DNA of 64,000 nucleotides from Sapria himalayana (GCA_029783825.1 JAREIK010014451.1:62001-126000), one strand, 5' to 3'; counted from the first letter of the stretch, positions 1-12,500 are shown. Numbers and translations: made by a program. Notes: generated by a model not told the origin, from the letters alone.

Positions 1-3000
1 ACCTAAATACTTAAACCATTAAACAGGTATATCCTGAATAATAAATAATAAATCTCAATTTTATTTGTATTCATTATAATTTTAAATAATTATTTTAATT
101 ATTTATTAGTTTATTATTATAGAATTATAAATTACTAAATAAATTATGCGTAAGATAAATTAATTTAAATAATTTATTTATAATAACAAAAATATAAAGT
201 TATAAAAAAAGCAAAACATTAAAAAAAGTATTATTAAGTAATATATTTTACTTTGATTTTGAATAAATTTAGATTTTGCAAATATATTTTAAATAATATC
301 TATCTTGTTAATAATAGTTTATTAAATTTTTTTTGATCATTATTATAATATCTAGCAATGTATTTAATTATATTGAATTTAAATGACTTATAATTATAAA
401 GATTATTATTAATAAATATTGAATTCACTTTTGAAAATAATTTAAAAATTATTATATTTTCAAAGGTTATAACCTTCAAAAATTAAAAAAAATAATAAAA
501 ATAAATTTTTTGTTATATCATTGTTTAAATAAAACATATAAACCACTAAATGCCTAAACACTTAAACCTCTAAACTCTTAAATACAAAAGCCCATAAATA
601 CTTAAACGTTTAAACTCGTAAACCTTAAATATAATTTAAATAATTTATTAAAATATTAATTACAAAATAAATTATGAGTGATACAAATATAATTTAAATA
701 ATTTATTTTTCAATAAAAAAAATATAAGCTTATAAAAAGAAGCAAAAACTAAAAAAAATTATTATTTAGTAAAAATTTTACTTGGATTTTGAATATTTTT
801 AGGTTTTGCAATTATATTTTAATTTCTATCTATCATATTAATAATAGCATATTAATTTATATTTTGATAATTGATATCATATCTATCAATAAAATTGTTT
901 ATATTTAGTTTATATTATATATAATTATAAGATGATTATTATATATTGTATTCACATTTTTTAAAAAATTTTAAAATTATTACATTTTCAAAGGTTATAA
1001 CCTTTGAAAATTTTAAAATTATTTCTATCTATAGAAATAATTATTACAAAATAAATTATGAGTGCGAGAAATATAATTTAAAAAATTTATTTTTAATCAA
1101 TAAAAGTATTTACACTTATAAAATAAGTACAAATTTAAAAATTAAAAATTATTATTAAGTAATATTTTTTACATTAATTTTGAATCAATTTTGGATTTTG
1201 TAAATATTTTTAATTAATATCTATCTTATTATTAATATTTTATTAATTTAATTTTTGATCATTATTATAATATCTAGCAATAAAATTATTTATATTGAAT
1301 TTATATGATATATAATTTTTAATATTATGATAACTAAATATTATATTCATATTTCAAAAATGTTGAATATTATTATATTTTCAAAGCTTATGACCCATGA
1401 AAATGAGAAAAAATTACAAAATTTTTTTTTGTTATTTTATTATTTAAATAAAACATATAAACCACTAAATGCCTAAAAACATAAATCACTAAAGTCATAA
1501 ATGAAAAAACCTTTAAATACTTAAAATATTAACCTAGTATATAATAATAATAATTCATAAATCTCATTTTAATTTTATTTTAATAATTTATCAATTTATT
1601 TTTATAGAAATAACAATTACAAAATAAATTATTAGTGAGACAGATCTAATTTAAATTAGACTGGTATACCCAAAATAATAAAGAATAAATCTCAATATTA
1701 TTTTTTAATTATAATTTTAAATATTCATTTTAATTATTTATTTGTTTATTTTTATATAAATATTAATTAAAAAATAAATTATGAGTTAGACAAATATAAT
1801 TTATATAAATTAATTTTTATGAAAAAAATATGGATAAACTTTTTAAAAGAAAAGAAAATTTCAAAATAACAAATTATTATATAGTAATATATTTTGATTT
1901 CTTCTGAATCATTTTATGTTTTTTTATTATATTTTAATTGATATTTATCTTATTAATAATAGATTATTAATTTATTTTTTGATCATATTTAGAATATTTA
2001 TCAATAATATTGTTTATATTGAATTTATATGATATATAAATATAATTATTATAATAACAAAATATTGAATTCACATTTGAAAAAATTTAAAAATTATTAT
2101 ATTTTCAAATGTTATAACCTTTGAAATTTTCAAAAAATAATAAAATAAATATTTTATTATTTTAATTTTAAATAAACCCTATAAACAAGTAAATGCTTAC
2201 ACTTTAAAATCAGTAAACTCCTAAGGTCCGTAATGCCTAAATACATAAACCATTAAACTGCTATATACTACTTAATAATTAAGAAATATAATTTTTTTTT
2301 CAGATTATTATTATTTTAAAAATTCATTTTAATTATTTATAAGTTTATTTTATAGAAATATTATTGCAAAATAAATTATGAGTGCGACAAATATAAATTA
2401 AATAATTTATTTTTAATTAAAAAAATATACGCTTATAAAATAAGTAAAATTTTAAAAATTAAAAATTATTATCCAGTAATATATTTTACTTTAATTTTGA
2501 ATCAATTTGGGTTTTGTAAATATTTTTTAATTAATATCTATCTTATTATTATTAGTTTATTAATTTAATTTTTGATCATTTTTATAATATCTATCAATAA
2601 AATTGTTTATATTGAATTTATATGATATATAATTATTAAAATTATTATAACTAAATATTGTATTCACATTTCAAAAAAATTTTAATATTATTATATTTTC
2701 AAAGGTTATAACCTATGAAAATGACAAAAAATTACAAATTTTTTTTTTGTTATTTTATTGTTTAAATAAAACCTATAAACCACTAAATGCCTAAAAACAT
2801 AAATCGCTAAACTCCTAAATAACAAAATGTCTAAATATTTAAACTATTAAATTGGTATACATTAATAATAAATCATAAATCTCATTTTGATTTTTATTAA
2901 GTGTAATTTTAAATTTTTATTTTAATTATTTATCAATTTATTTTTATAGAAATATTAATTACAAAATAAATTATTAGTGAGACAGATATAATTTAAATAA

Positions 3001-5750
3001 TTTATATTTCATCAAAAAAATATAAGCTTATAAAATAGGCACAATTTTAAAAATAAAAATTTATTATTTAGTAAAATATTTTATTTTGATTTTGAATCAT
3101 TTTAGTTTTTGCAATTATATTTTAATTTATATCATTCTTTTTAATAATAGTTATTAATTTTTTATTGATCATTATTATAATATCTATAAATAAAATTATT
3201 ATATTGAGTTTACATTATATAAAATTATTAAGAATATTATAACTAAATATTAAATTAATATTTAAAAAAAGTTAAAAATATTATATTTCAAAGGTTATAA
3301 CCTTCAAAAATTAAATAAATCAAAAAATTTATGTTTTTATTTTTTTATTCTTTAAATAAAAATTATAAATCAGTAAAGTCCTAAACACTTAAATCACTAA
3401 ACTTCAAAACACCTAAATACTAAAACCATTAAACTAGTATATCCTGAATAATAAATAATAAATCTCAATTTTATTTGTATTCATTATAATTTTAAATATT
3501 AATTATAATTATTTATTAGTTTATTTTATAGAATTTTAAATTAAAAATAAATTATGTGGAAGACAAATATAATTTAAATAATTTACTTTTAATAACAAAA
3601 TATATAAATTGATAAAAAGAAGCAAAACACCAAAAAAATTATTATTTAGTAATATATTTTACTTTGATTTTGAATAAATTTACATTTTGCGGATATATTT
3701 TTAAAAATATATATCTTATTAATAATAGTGTATTAATTTATTTTTTTATCATTAATATAATATTTATCAATATAATTGTTTATATTGAATTAACATGATA
3801 TATAATTATTAAGATTATCATAACTAAATATAGTATTCACATATAAAAAATTTTAAAAATTATTATATTTTCAAAAGTTATAACCTTCAAAAATTAAAAA
3901 AAAATATAAATACATTTTTTATATATCATTGTTTAATTAAAACTTATAAACAATTAAATGCCTAAATACATAAATATCTAATCTCCTAAACCCCTAAGCC
4001 CCTAAATACCTAAATCTTTAAACTCGTAAACCTTAAATATAATTTAAATAATATATAGAAATATTAAACACAAAATAAATTATGAGCAACAAATATAATT
4101 TAAATAATATATTTTTCAACAAAAAAACATATAAACTTATAAAATTATGCAAAAACTTAAATAAAATTATTATTTAGTAATAAATTTTATTTTGAATTTG
4201 AATCATTTTCGGGTTTTTAATTATAATTTAATTTATATCTATGATATTAATAATAGTTTATTAATTTATTTTTTGATAATTGATATAATATTTCCAATAA
4301 AATTGTTTATATTTAGTTTATATTATATATAGTTATAATAATTAATATTTCTATATATTGTATTCAGATTTTTAAAAAATTTTAAAATTATTATATTTTC
4401 AAATGTTGTCATTTGAAAATTTGAAAAAATTTCAAAAATAAATTTTTTGTTATTTAATTTTTTAAATAAAAGCTATAAACCATTAAATTCCTAAATACTT
4501 AAATCAATAACTTCTAAATCTCAAAAACCCTAAATAGATAATTTTTTTAAACAGGTATATCCTAAATAATAAATAATAAATAATAAATCTCATTTTTATT
4601 TTTTTAATTATAATTTTAAATATTCATTTTAATTATTTATTTGTTTATTTTATATAAATATTAATTACAAAATAATTATAAGTTAGACAAATATAATTTA
4701 TATATAACAAAAAAATATAGATAAACATATTAAAGAAGAAAAAAATTAAAAACAAAAAATTATTATATAGTAATATATTTTATTTTGTTTCTGAATCATT
4801 TTAGGTTTTGTAATTATATTTTAATTGATATCTAACTTATTAATAATAGATTATTAATTTATTTTTTGATCATTATTAGAATATTTATCAATAAAAATAT
4901 TTATATTTAATTTATATGATATATAGATTTAATAATTATTATAACTAAATATTGTATTCACTTTTGAAAAAAATTTTAAAATTATTATATTTTCAAATGA
5001 AATAACCTTTGAACATGTGAAAAAACAAAAAAAATATTTTTTTTATTATTTCTTTGTTTAAATAAGACCTATAAATCATTAAATGCCTAAATACTTAAAT
5101 CACTAAACTGCAAATCCTGATACCTCTATATAGATAATCCTTTAAATCGGTATTCCCTAAATAATAATTAATAAATTTCATTTTTATTTATTTTCATTAT
5201 TATTTAAAAATTTCATTTTGATTGTTTAGTTTTTTATTTTTATATATGTATTATTTATAAAATAAATTATGAGTTAAAAATATAATTTATAAAAATTATT
5301 TTTCATCAAAAAATTGATAAGCTTATAAAAGAATAATAATTTTAAAAAAATAATTATTATTAGTAATATATTTTGCTTTGATTTTGAATCATTTTAGGTT
5401 TTGATATTATATTTTAAGTAATATCAATCTTATTTATAAAAGATTTTTAATTTATTTTTTGATAATTATTAGAATATCTATCAATAAAATTGTTTATATC
5501 AAATTTATATGATATATAATTATTATGATTATTATAATTAAATATTGTATTCACTTTTGGAAAAAATTTAAAAATTATTATATTTTCAAAGGTTATAATC
5601 TTAAAAAATGAGAAAAAATAATAAAAATAATTTTTAGTTATTTTATTTTTTAAATAAAACATATAGACCATTAAATGCTTACTTACTTAAATTAGTAAGC
5701 TCATAAACCCCTATATACATAAACATTTTAACATCTATATACAACTTAAT
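1..5750 (+). repeat. AT-rich satellite array, forward block 1
   Basis: About ten tandem monomers can be counted from the recurring palindrome core (near 465, 990, 1380, 2100, 2697, 3290, 3868, 4395, 4992 and 5590). Most spacings are 520-600 bp, with shorter and longer fused units. Each full monomer has, in order, the palindrome, an AATAACAAAAA-type hairpin, a block of TAAA-NNNN octamers, an A+T-rich stretch, a HindIII-containing AAGCTTATAA box (for example 726-731) and a TGATCA box. Fused monomer types are visible near 614 and 4023 (octamers ending CTCGTAAACCTT) and near 1650 (TAATTTAAATTAGAC joined straight to octamers). No gene lies here; the only open frames are short, low-complexity I/N/K/Y-rich shadows. 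The block stops at a direction flip. Confidence 0.93.
3374..3433 (+). repeat. Representative octamer block (TAAA + 4 nt)
   Basis: TAAA (occasionally AAAA) starts at 3374, 3382, 3390, 3398, 3406, 3414, 3422 and 3430, that is, every 8 bp without a slip, with variable four-base spacers (GTCC, CACT, TCAC, CTTC, CACC, TACT, CCAT). The next unit at 3438 has decayed to TATA. The same block appears once in almost every monomer of the window. It resembles the plant telomere motif CCCTAAA but the period is 8, not 7. Confidence 0.9.
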
Positions 5751-5813
5751 AGTTTATGTATTTTGGCATTATGGGGTTTAGGAGTTTATTGATTTAACTT
5801 TACATGCATTTAG
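5751..5813 (-). repeat. Start of reversed satellite, left of the hAT
   Basis: At about 5750 the forward text (CTATATACAACTTAATA) changes abruptly to reverse-direction octamers (TTTATG, TTTTGG, GGTTTAGG, and so on). The same monomer type continues at 9532 on the far side of the hAT insertion. This marks one end of the reversed block 5751-27530. The last eight bases (5806-5813, GCATTTAG) are the target-site duplication of the hAT. Confidence 0.85.
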
Positions 5814-5838
5814 TAGGGTAGCTCACGGGACTCGGAGC
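5814..5838 (+). repeat. hAT 5' terminal inverted repeat
   Basis: The element begins TAGGGTAGCTCACGGGACT. Read from the other end, the inner strand of 9498-9523 gives TAGGGGTGATCATGGGACGG. Allowing a small gap, TAGGG-T, CA and GGGAC align. Inside lie further CATCCC/CCATCCCG motifs (about 5967-5986) that echo the GGGA-rich subterminal repeats of Ac-like elements. Confidence 0.85.
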
Positions 5839-6008
5839 TTCGCCACCCTACCCGAAGACTTATCTTCAAAGAATCAGGACTGAGAAAATCCGTTGACTTT
5901 GACTTTTCCATCCCTTTCTATCACATATTTTAATTTGGGATAGTTTTGGATCTTAAGCAATATCCATCCCGAGAACCATCCCGTCCTAAAAAACCTATAA
6001 TAGAACCA

Positions 6009-6011
<3 letters not shown>

Positions 6012-6055
<44 letters not shown>

Positions 6056-6058
6056 ATA
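6012..6058. repeat. (TA)n microsatellite inside the hAT
   Basis: An almost uninterrupted run of TA dinucleotides with one TTT interruption near 6041. It lies in the 5' untranslated part of the transposon, upstream of the transposase remains. Confidence 0.95.
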
Positions 6059-6828
6059 ACATAAAGATTCCACCAATTTTGCTACTACCCATCAATTCTG
6101 ACACACCTATTGCTATTCCGAAGAGTTTCAGGCCACCTCACGCCATTCCAGCTGTGTTCAGTTAGGTCCAGCCCTTGTACGTCGCACTTTTGGTTGCCTC
6201 CACCATGTCCCAGATGCCACCAGCCTTTTGGTTTGTTTTTCTTATGAGAATGGAGTGATTAATTATAATTATTATGTGTCTCAGTCAGTTTAGTTTGAGT
6301 ATTGGTTGTGGTGTTGTGGTTGGGTGGATGGGTGGGCTGAATGTGTTACAGTCAATTTTGCTAGAGCTTGCTTGTTGAAATATTTATATTTATTTATGCT
6401 TAACATATAATATTAATTATTGGCAATGAAGATGGCACAATCCAACGATAAACGAAAAATATAATAAATTGAAGATGATCACATCTCAAATGATCAAAGT
6501 ATTGGTTAAATCCAATCATCATTTTTTTCACGAACCATTCTATTGTTACGGTATGTTCTTCAATTCCAATTGTAAAAGAAAGCCAAGGTATATTTGAACC
6601 TCAAGCTCATAAAAAGTATAAGTCTGTTGTTCGGAAACTTATGAGATATAGTTGATTCAGAGCGAAATGAAATTTGTAGGGGCAGCATGTATATGTTGTA
6701 AAAAAATACTTGGCAAAAAGTGATCAAGGTACTTCGGGTTTATGTAAATACGTTAGAAGACTTGTAGAAAATTTCCACACAAAAAAGAATTAATAGAAGC
6801 TCACAAAGGTAAAGACAAGTCACAATCT

Positions 6829-7386
6829 TTGTTGAGTTTCACGAAAGGTACTAGTTCAGAGGATAACAGATTAACTTGTTGGCAATTTGATCAACAATTA
6901 GTTAGGGAGGCTTTGGTGAAAATGATCATAAAAGATGAATTGCCTTTTTGTTTTGTTGAGAGGGATGAGTTTAAGGAGTTTTTTGAAGTTAGTGTGCCTC
7001 AATTTAAAATTCCATCTAGGCACTCTGTGTTGAGAGATTGTTTTTCTTTGTTTATGAAGGAAAAAAAGAAATTATTTGATAGCATATCATCTCATTGTTT
7101 TAGAGTTTCATTGACTACCGACAATTGGACTAGCATTCAAAATTTGTCTTATATATGTTTGACTGTTCATTTCATTGAAACTCAATGGAATATGCATAAA
7201 AGGCTTTTGAACTTTTGTGTAATTAAAAGTCATTCTGGAGTTAATATTAGAAATGCTATTGATTTTTGCATAAATGAATGGGGTTTGAGAAAGTTGATGT
7301 TCATTATTGTTGACAATGCATCAAATAATGATGTTGCAGTTGATCAATTGAAAAAAAGGCTTGTGAGAAAATTGTTGTACCTTTGA
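6829..7386 (+). pseudogene. hAT transposase fragment: catalytic core, part 1
   Basis: This is the longest uninterrupted piece of the transposase (185 residues). It contains FDQQLVREALVKMIIKDELPF (residues 20-40), IPSRHSVLRDC (61-71), the first catalytic-aspartate motif TTDNWTS (aspartate about residue 98), LTVHFI and HKRLLNF (111-129), and the second aspartate motif VDNASNNDVAV (aspartate about residue 162). Both acidic residues expected of a hAT DDE core are kept. The first ATG is internal: homologous text lies upstream in other frames, so 6829 is not a native start. The reading frame is lost just before 7386; the protein continues from about 7377 in another frame. Confidence 0.9.
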
Positions 7387-7820
7387 GAGGCAAGCATTTT
7401 AATATGAGAAGTTGTCCTCATATCCTAAACATAATTGTCAAAAATCTCATTGCAGTAGTTGAGGGTGCTATTCAAAAAATTAGAGGTGTGATGAATATGT
7501 GAGGAGCAGTCCTAAAGATTACCTATGTTTAAGTTTTGTGTTAAAGAAGTAAACTTGATATATGGATCTTCATTGCAATTAGATTGTCGTATAAGATGGA
7601 ATTCAACTTATTTATGCTAGAAATTGATATAAAATATCAAAAAGAATTTGATAAGTTGGAGGACAAAGACAAAATGTATTTGAAGGAGTTTGGTTCAAAC
7701 ATTCCGACTAAGAGAGACTGAACAAACGCCAAATTTTTGTCTCGTTTCTTGAAAACTTTTTAAGAGGTAACATCTAAATTTTCTGGCTCATAATATTATA
7801 CCTCTAGTATTTATTTTCAT

Positions 7821-8018
7821 GTGATTATTCGAATTTTGAAAAAAATTGAGCTCTATGAAAATAATAGAGATACAATGGTGTCTGAAATGGGTATGAAAAT
7901 GAGGCATAAATTCAACAAATATTGGGGTTCTCTTCAGTCAACAAATATTATGCTTTTTGTAGCAGTAGTGTTGGATCCTAGATATAAGCTCAAATATCTC
8001 AAGGTTAAGTACACTTAG
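7821..8018 (+). pseudogene. hAT transposase fragment: central segment
   Basis: An open stretch of 65 residues with MKMRHKFNKYWG and FVAVVLDPRYKLKYL, a well-conserved part of plant hAT transposases just before the C-terminal region. The upstream text in the same frame (EVTSKFSGS, stop, YYTSSIYFHV) belongs to the same protein but carries stop codons. A TAG at 8016-8018 separates it from YYGEELVKNLVKKVINAL, which continues in frame and runs into an acidic, low-complexity stretch (DESKEDDFSS). Not a separate gene. Confidence 0.88.
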
Positions 8019-8199
8019 TATTATGGAGAGGAATTGGTTAAAAATTTGGTGAAAAAGGTTATAAATGCTTTAAATGAGATGATGGATGATTATAAAGATT
8101 TAAATGAAGATGAATCAAAAGAAGATGATTTCTCTTCTAATGTGTTGAAGAAAAATGATGATTTCTTTGATGGTAGTGATACTTATGTTGATGATTTTT

Positions 8200-8554
8200 T
8201 TTGTTGAACTGGAGAAAGATCAAGAATTTGTAGCTTTGGAATAGTTGGATAGGTACTTGGAGGACAAATTTGAAAAAAATAAAATTGATTTTGATCTTCT
8301 AAACTGGTGGAAGGTAAATGAGGATTAGGTATCCTTCTTTGGCAAATGTAGCAAGGGATGTATTACAATCCAAGCATCTACTGTGACCTACGAATCTACA
8401 TTTAGCACTAGGGGGAGAACTTTAGATAAATTTAGGAGTTCTTTAAAACCTATTACAGCTGAAGTTCTCATATGTCTACAAGATTGGTTGAGTAGCTCAA
8501 ACAAACCTATTGAAATTGAAGAAGTAGTTCAAGACCTTGATGATAATGAATCAG
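8200..8554 (+). pseudogene. hAT transposase fragment: C-terminal dimerisation domain
   Basis: Contains ELEKDQEF, LDRYLEDKFEKN, FDLLNWWKVN, YPSLANVARDVL, then after a frameshift STVTYESTFSTRGR, LDKFRSSLKP and AEVLICLQDWLSSS. This is the standard order of the hAT C-terminal dimerisation domain. The glutamate in the YESTFS motif sits where the family's third catalytic acidic residue is expected. A stop at about 8326 and a frameshift near 8365 break it. The domain ends at the proposed splice donor (CAG|GTTAGT) at 8554/8555. Confidence 0.9.
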
Positions 8555-8645
8555 GTTAGTATACAAATCTTGTAAATTTTAATTTCACTTTTACTTATTT
8601 TATTCATTCAATTTAATAAAAATATGGTTCAATTATAATTTTCAG

Positions 8646-9497
8646 TGGGGTTACATATCCAAATATTCTTCCAACTATAGTTGGCCAACTAAATTTGGAA
8701 TGGGTGTATTAATTTTTATAAGGTAATATTTTGTTTTTTTATTACTATTTAATCTTATAAATTTATGTCTACATGATTAACACATTTTGATGTCTGGTTG
8801 TTCTTTTACAATGGAGGAAGAAAATGGACGAGTTGTAGAAGAGATAATTAATTGGGTTTGTATTTTCGTTGATGTTCCGGGATGGATCTTTGAAATGATT
8901 ATTATCATGGTTGTTATTAGTTGTTTTTTTTGTTATATTAAGCTGCCTAATTTTAGCAATTACTTAAGTAGTAATTGATGCAACCAATGTTTGTGGTCAT
9001 CTTTAGCTATTCCTTATTATTTTAAGTAATTGTTTAAAAAATGTAGTATTGCTATTATGGTTAACTTTCACTCGGCTTAACAAAACCAACTTGTGACAAA
9101 ACAAAGAACCAAATTAATCACACAACTCGGTCTTGTTCTATTTAACATTTCTATCCTTTTCTGCACATCAAAGTTTTTGACAAGGTAATGGAACTCATTT
9201 GTGGTATTCAGCCTATTTGGCAAAACAAAATTGGCTCAATTTGAGTTTGAAAGATACATAACTAAGGAATGATAAATTGTACTACAAAATTTTTAGACAT
9301 GAACTAACTTGGCCGGTTGAATAAAATTAAATTGAAAAGAATGGCCGAACTCCATTCCATCCCGGAACTGTTTTCTCCTATCCAAAATCCCCGATTTTCA
9401 TTCCCATCCCATCCGATATTTAAACCTATGAGATGGGTCTGGATCTTCAAAAAAATTCTCCGAACTGTGGGAAGGGACTGGAAATTTGTAATCTCAT
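8646..9497 (+). other. hAT 3' exon/untranslated and subterminal region
   Basis: No reliable gene lies downstream of the transposase intron. A 63-residue open frame at 8787-8978 matches nothing I recognise. From about 9340 the sequence carries repeated ATCCC/CATCCC and GGGACTGGA-like motifs typical of hAT subterminal transposase-binding regions. A 65-codon open frame here (9317-9514) is a by-product of those motifs. Confidence 0.6.
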
Positions 9498-9523
9498 CCA
9501 GTCCCGTCCCATGATCACCCCTA
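9498..9523 (-). repeat. hAT 3' terminal inverted repeat
   Basis: The right end of the transposon reads GTCCCGTCCCATGATCACCC then CTA. Its complement begins TAGGGGTGATCATGGGAC, the partner of the left end at 5814. It is followed immediately by the right copy of the 8-bp target duplication GCATTTAG (9524-9531). Confidence 0.87.
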
Positions 9524-12500
9524 GCATTTAGTGGTTATAGTTTTATTTAAGAAATAAAATAACAAAAAATTAAATATAACCTTTGAAACTATAACAATTT
9601 TTAAAATTTTTTATAAATGTGAATACTATATTTAGCTATGATAATCTTAATAATTATATATAATGTAAATTCAATATAAACAATTATATTGATAAATATT
9701 ATAATAATGATCATACAAAAGATAATAAACAATTATTAATAAGATAAATATTGTTTAAAATATTTTTACAAACCTAAAATGATTCAAAATCAAAGTGAAA
9801 TATTTTACTAAATATTAATTTTAAATTTTTAAATTTTTGTATCCATTTAAAAGCTTATATATTTTTTGATGAAAAATAAATTATTTAAATTTAATTTGTT
9901 TAGCTATTAATTTATATTTTAATTTATATTTCTATAAAAATAAATTTATAAATAATTAAAATTATTATATTAAATTATAATTAATACGAATAAAAATGAG
10001 ATTTATGATTTATTTTTTAGGGTATAACTATTTAATGGTTTAAGTTTATTGTGTTTTTGGGGTTAATGAGTTTATTGATTTATATGTTTACACATTTAGG
10101 TTTTATTTATTGATTTATAGGTTTTATTTAATCAATGAAATAACAAAAAATATATTTTTATGAATTTTCGTGATTTTCAAAGGTTATAACCTTTAAAAAA
10201 ATATAATAATTTTTTAATAGCTCTAAAATATGAATACAATACTTAGTTATAATAATCTTAATAATTATATTGATGTAAATTCAATATAAAAAATTTTATT
10301 AATATATATTATTTTGATGATCAAAAAATAAATTAATAAACTATTATTAATAAGATAGATATTAATTAAAATATATTTGCAGAACCCAAAATAATTCAAA
10401 ATCAAAGTAAATTATATTACTAAATAAAATTTTAAATTTTGAAATTGTTTATTTTTATAAGCTTATATTTTTTTTCAAAAAAATAATTTATATAAATTAT
10501 ATATGTCTAACTAATTATTTATTTTGTAATTAATATTTCTATAAAAATAAACTAAAAAAATTAAAATGAATATTTAAAATTATAATGAATACAAATAAAA
10601 ATTAGATTTATTATTTATTATTTAGGTTATATAGGTATAATGGTTAAGTATTTAGCTGTTTTTGGGGTTTAGAAGTCTAAAGATTTAAATGTTTAGGCAT
10701 TTAGTGGTTTATAAGTTTTATTTAAATAATAAAATAATAAAAAAATTATTTTGTTATTTTTTATCATTTTTGAAGGTTATCACCTTCAAAATATAATAAT
10801 TTTTAAATTTTTTTCAAATGTAATATAATATTTAGTTATAATAATCTTAATAATTTTAAGACATTTATATTTGAATATAAATAATTTTTTTTATATATTT
10901 TAAAAATGATTAAATAATAAATTAATAAACTTGTATTAATACGATCGATAGTAATTAAAATATAATTGCAAAACATATATATAATGATTCAAAATCAAAG
11001 TAAAATATATTACTAAATAAAACTTTTTTGTTTTTAAATTTTTACTTCTTTTTATAAGCTTATATTTTTTTTTGATTAAAAATAAATTATTAAAATTATA
11101 TTTGTCTGACTCATTATTTATTTTGTTATTAATATTTCCATAAAAAAAACTAATAAATAATTAAAATTAATATTTAAAATGATAATGAATACAAATTAAA
11201 TTGAGATTTATGATTTATTATATGTGGTATACTGGTTTAATGGTTTGATTATTAGGGGTTTAATCATTTAGGAGTTTATCAATTTGTGTTTTTAGGCATT
11301 TAGTGGTTTAAAGTTTTTATTTATATAATAAAAAAAAATTGATTTTATCTGATTTTCAAAGGTAACCGTTAAATATAAAATAATTTTTAACATTTTTTGA
11401 AATGTGAATACCATGTATAATTATAATAATCTTACTAATTATATATCATATAAATTCAAAATAAAAAATTTTAATGATAGATAGTATAATAATGATGAAA
11501 AATTAAATTAATATACTATTATTAATAATATAAATATTAATTAAAATATATTTACATAACACAAATGATTCAAAATCAAATCAAATATATTACTAAATAT
11601 TTAATATTTAATTTTCGAATATTTCCTTCTTTTTATAATCTTATATTTTTTATTGATTAAAAATAAATTATTTAAATAATATTTATCTCACTCAAAATTT
11701 TTTTTGTAATTAATTTTTCTAAATAATTAAACTATAAATAATTAAAATGAATATTTAAAATTATAATGAATAGAAATAAAAATGAGATTTATTATTTATT
11801 AAATAGTATATAGCTGTTAAATGGTTTATGTATTTAGGGGTTTCGAGGTCTATCATCTTACTGATTTAAGTAAGTAAGCATTTAGTGATCTATAAGTTTC
11901 ATTTTAAAAATGAAATAACTTAAAATTTATATTTATTATTTTTTCTCATTTTTTAAGGTTATAACTGTTGAAAATATAATTATTTTTAAATTTCTTTTCA
12001 AGAGTGAATAAATATATATTTATAATAATCATAAGAATTATATATCATATAATTCAATATAAACAATTTTATTGATAGATATTCTAATAATTATCAAAAA
12101 TAAATTAAAAATCTATTATGAATAAGATTGATATTACTAAAAATATAAGAACAAAACCTAAAATGATTCAAAAGAAAAACAAAATATATCACTAAAAAAT
12201 AATTATTTGTTTTAAATTTTTATGATTTTTATAAGCTTATCTATTTTTTGATGAAAAATATTTTTAATAAATTATATTTTAACTCATAATTTATTTTACA
12301 ATTAATATATATATATATATAAATAAAAAACTAAACAATCAAAGTAATTTTTTAAATTATAATGAAAACAATAAAAATGAGATTGTTTAATTATTATTTA
12401 GGGTATACCAGTTGAAAGGATTATCTATATAGGGGTATCGAGATTTTGTTGTTAGTTATTTAAGAGCTTAGACATTTAATAATTTAGTTATAATAATATT

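Larger units (their letters stand above)
6680..8650 (+). pseudogene. hAT transposase, RICESLEEPER/BED type, broken
   Basis: The remains of a hAT-family transposase can be read in pieces across all three frames. In order they are: a degenerate BED zinc-finger region at about 6680-6800 (CCKKILGKK in one frame, GTSGLCKY in another, with the histidine part eroded); the first half of the RNase-H-like core (6829-7386); a GKHFNMRSCPHILN segment after a frameshift (about 7389-7500, ending in a TGA at 7500-7502); LDCRIRWNSTYL at about 7576-7615; the KYWG and AVVLDPRYKLKYL segment (7821-8018); LLNWWKVN (about 8297-8320); and the C-terminal hAT dimerisation segment with STVTYESTFS and DWLSSS (about 8369-8500). 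A probable intron (8555-8645, G|GTTAGT to TTTTCAG) follows the dimerisation domain. Family proteins are about 650-700 residues, and the pieces in their correct order account for most of that. Multiple frameshifts and in-frame stops make it a pseudogene. Identity is secure; exact boundaries are not. Confidence 0.92.
5814..9523 (+). mobile_element. Degenerate hAT (Ac-like) DNA transposon
   Basis: This 3710-bp element is flanked by a perfect 8-bp target duplication, GCATTTAG, at 5806-5813 and 9524-9531. Eight bases is the hallmark size for the hAT superfamily. Its ends form imperfect terminal inverted repeats beginning TAGGG(G)T and running into GGGAC-rich subterminal sequence, as in Ac-type elements. 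It carries a broken transposase reading left to right (about 6680-8650) with a 3'-terminal intron. Base composition is clearly richer in G+C than the surrounding satellite. It interrupts an octamer block only 64 bp from the satellite orientation switch at 5750. The element looks immobile, since its transposase has several frameshifts and stops, though its ends are still recognisable. Confidence 0.93.

Noticed and set aside
946..1158. Short open frames throughout the satellite (for example 946-1158, 5447-5671, 15415-15657, 29447-29707, 62262-62489)
   Set aside because: All are low-complexity I/N/K/Y/F-rich translations of the repeat, occur in different frames and strands of the same monomer parts and are not preserved between monomers.
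3374..3433. True telomeric repeats
   Set aside because: The period is 8 bp, not 7, with highly variable spacers, and the block is a fixed ~80-bp part of a much longer monomer rather than a continuous array.
6426..6470. Native start codon of the hAT transposase at the ATGAAGATGGCACAATCC text
   Set aside because: It could be the original start, but the frame stops within a few codons and the following text is too degenerate to connect it to the zinc-finger remains.
8787..8978. A small membrane-protein-like open frame downstream of the transposase
   Set aside because: It lies in the 3' part of a decayed transposon, has no known relative and its hydrophobicity follows from T-rich sequence.
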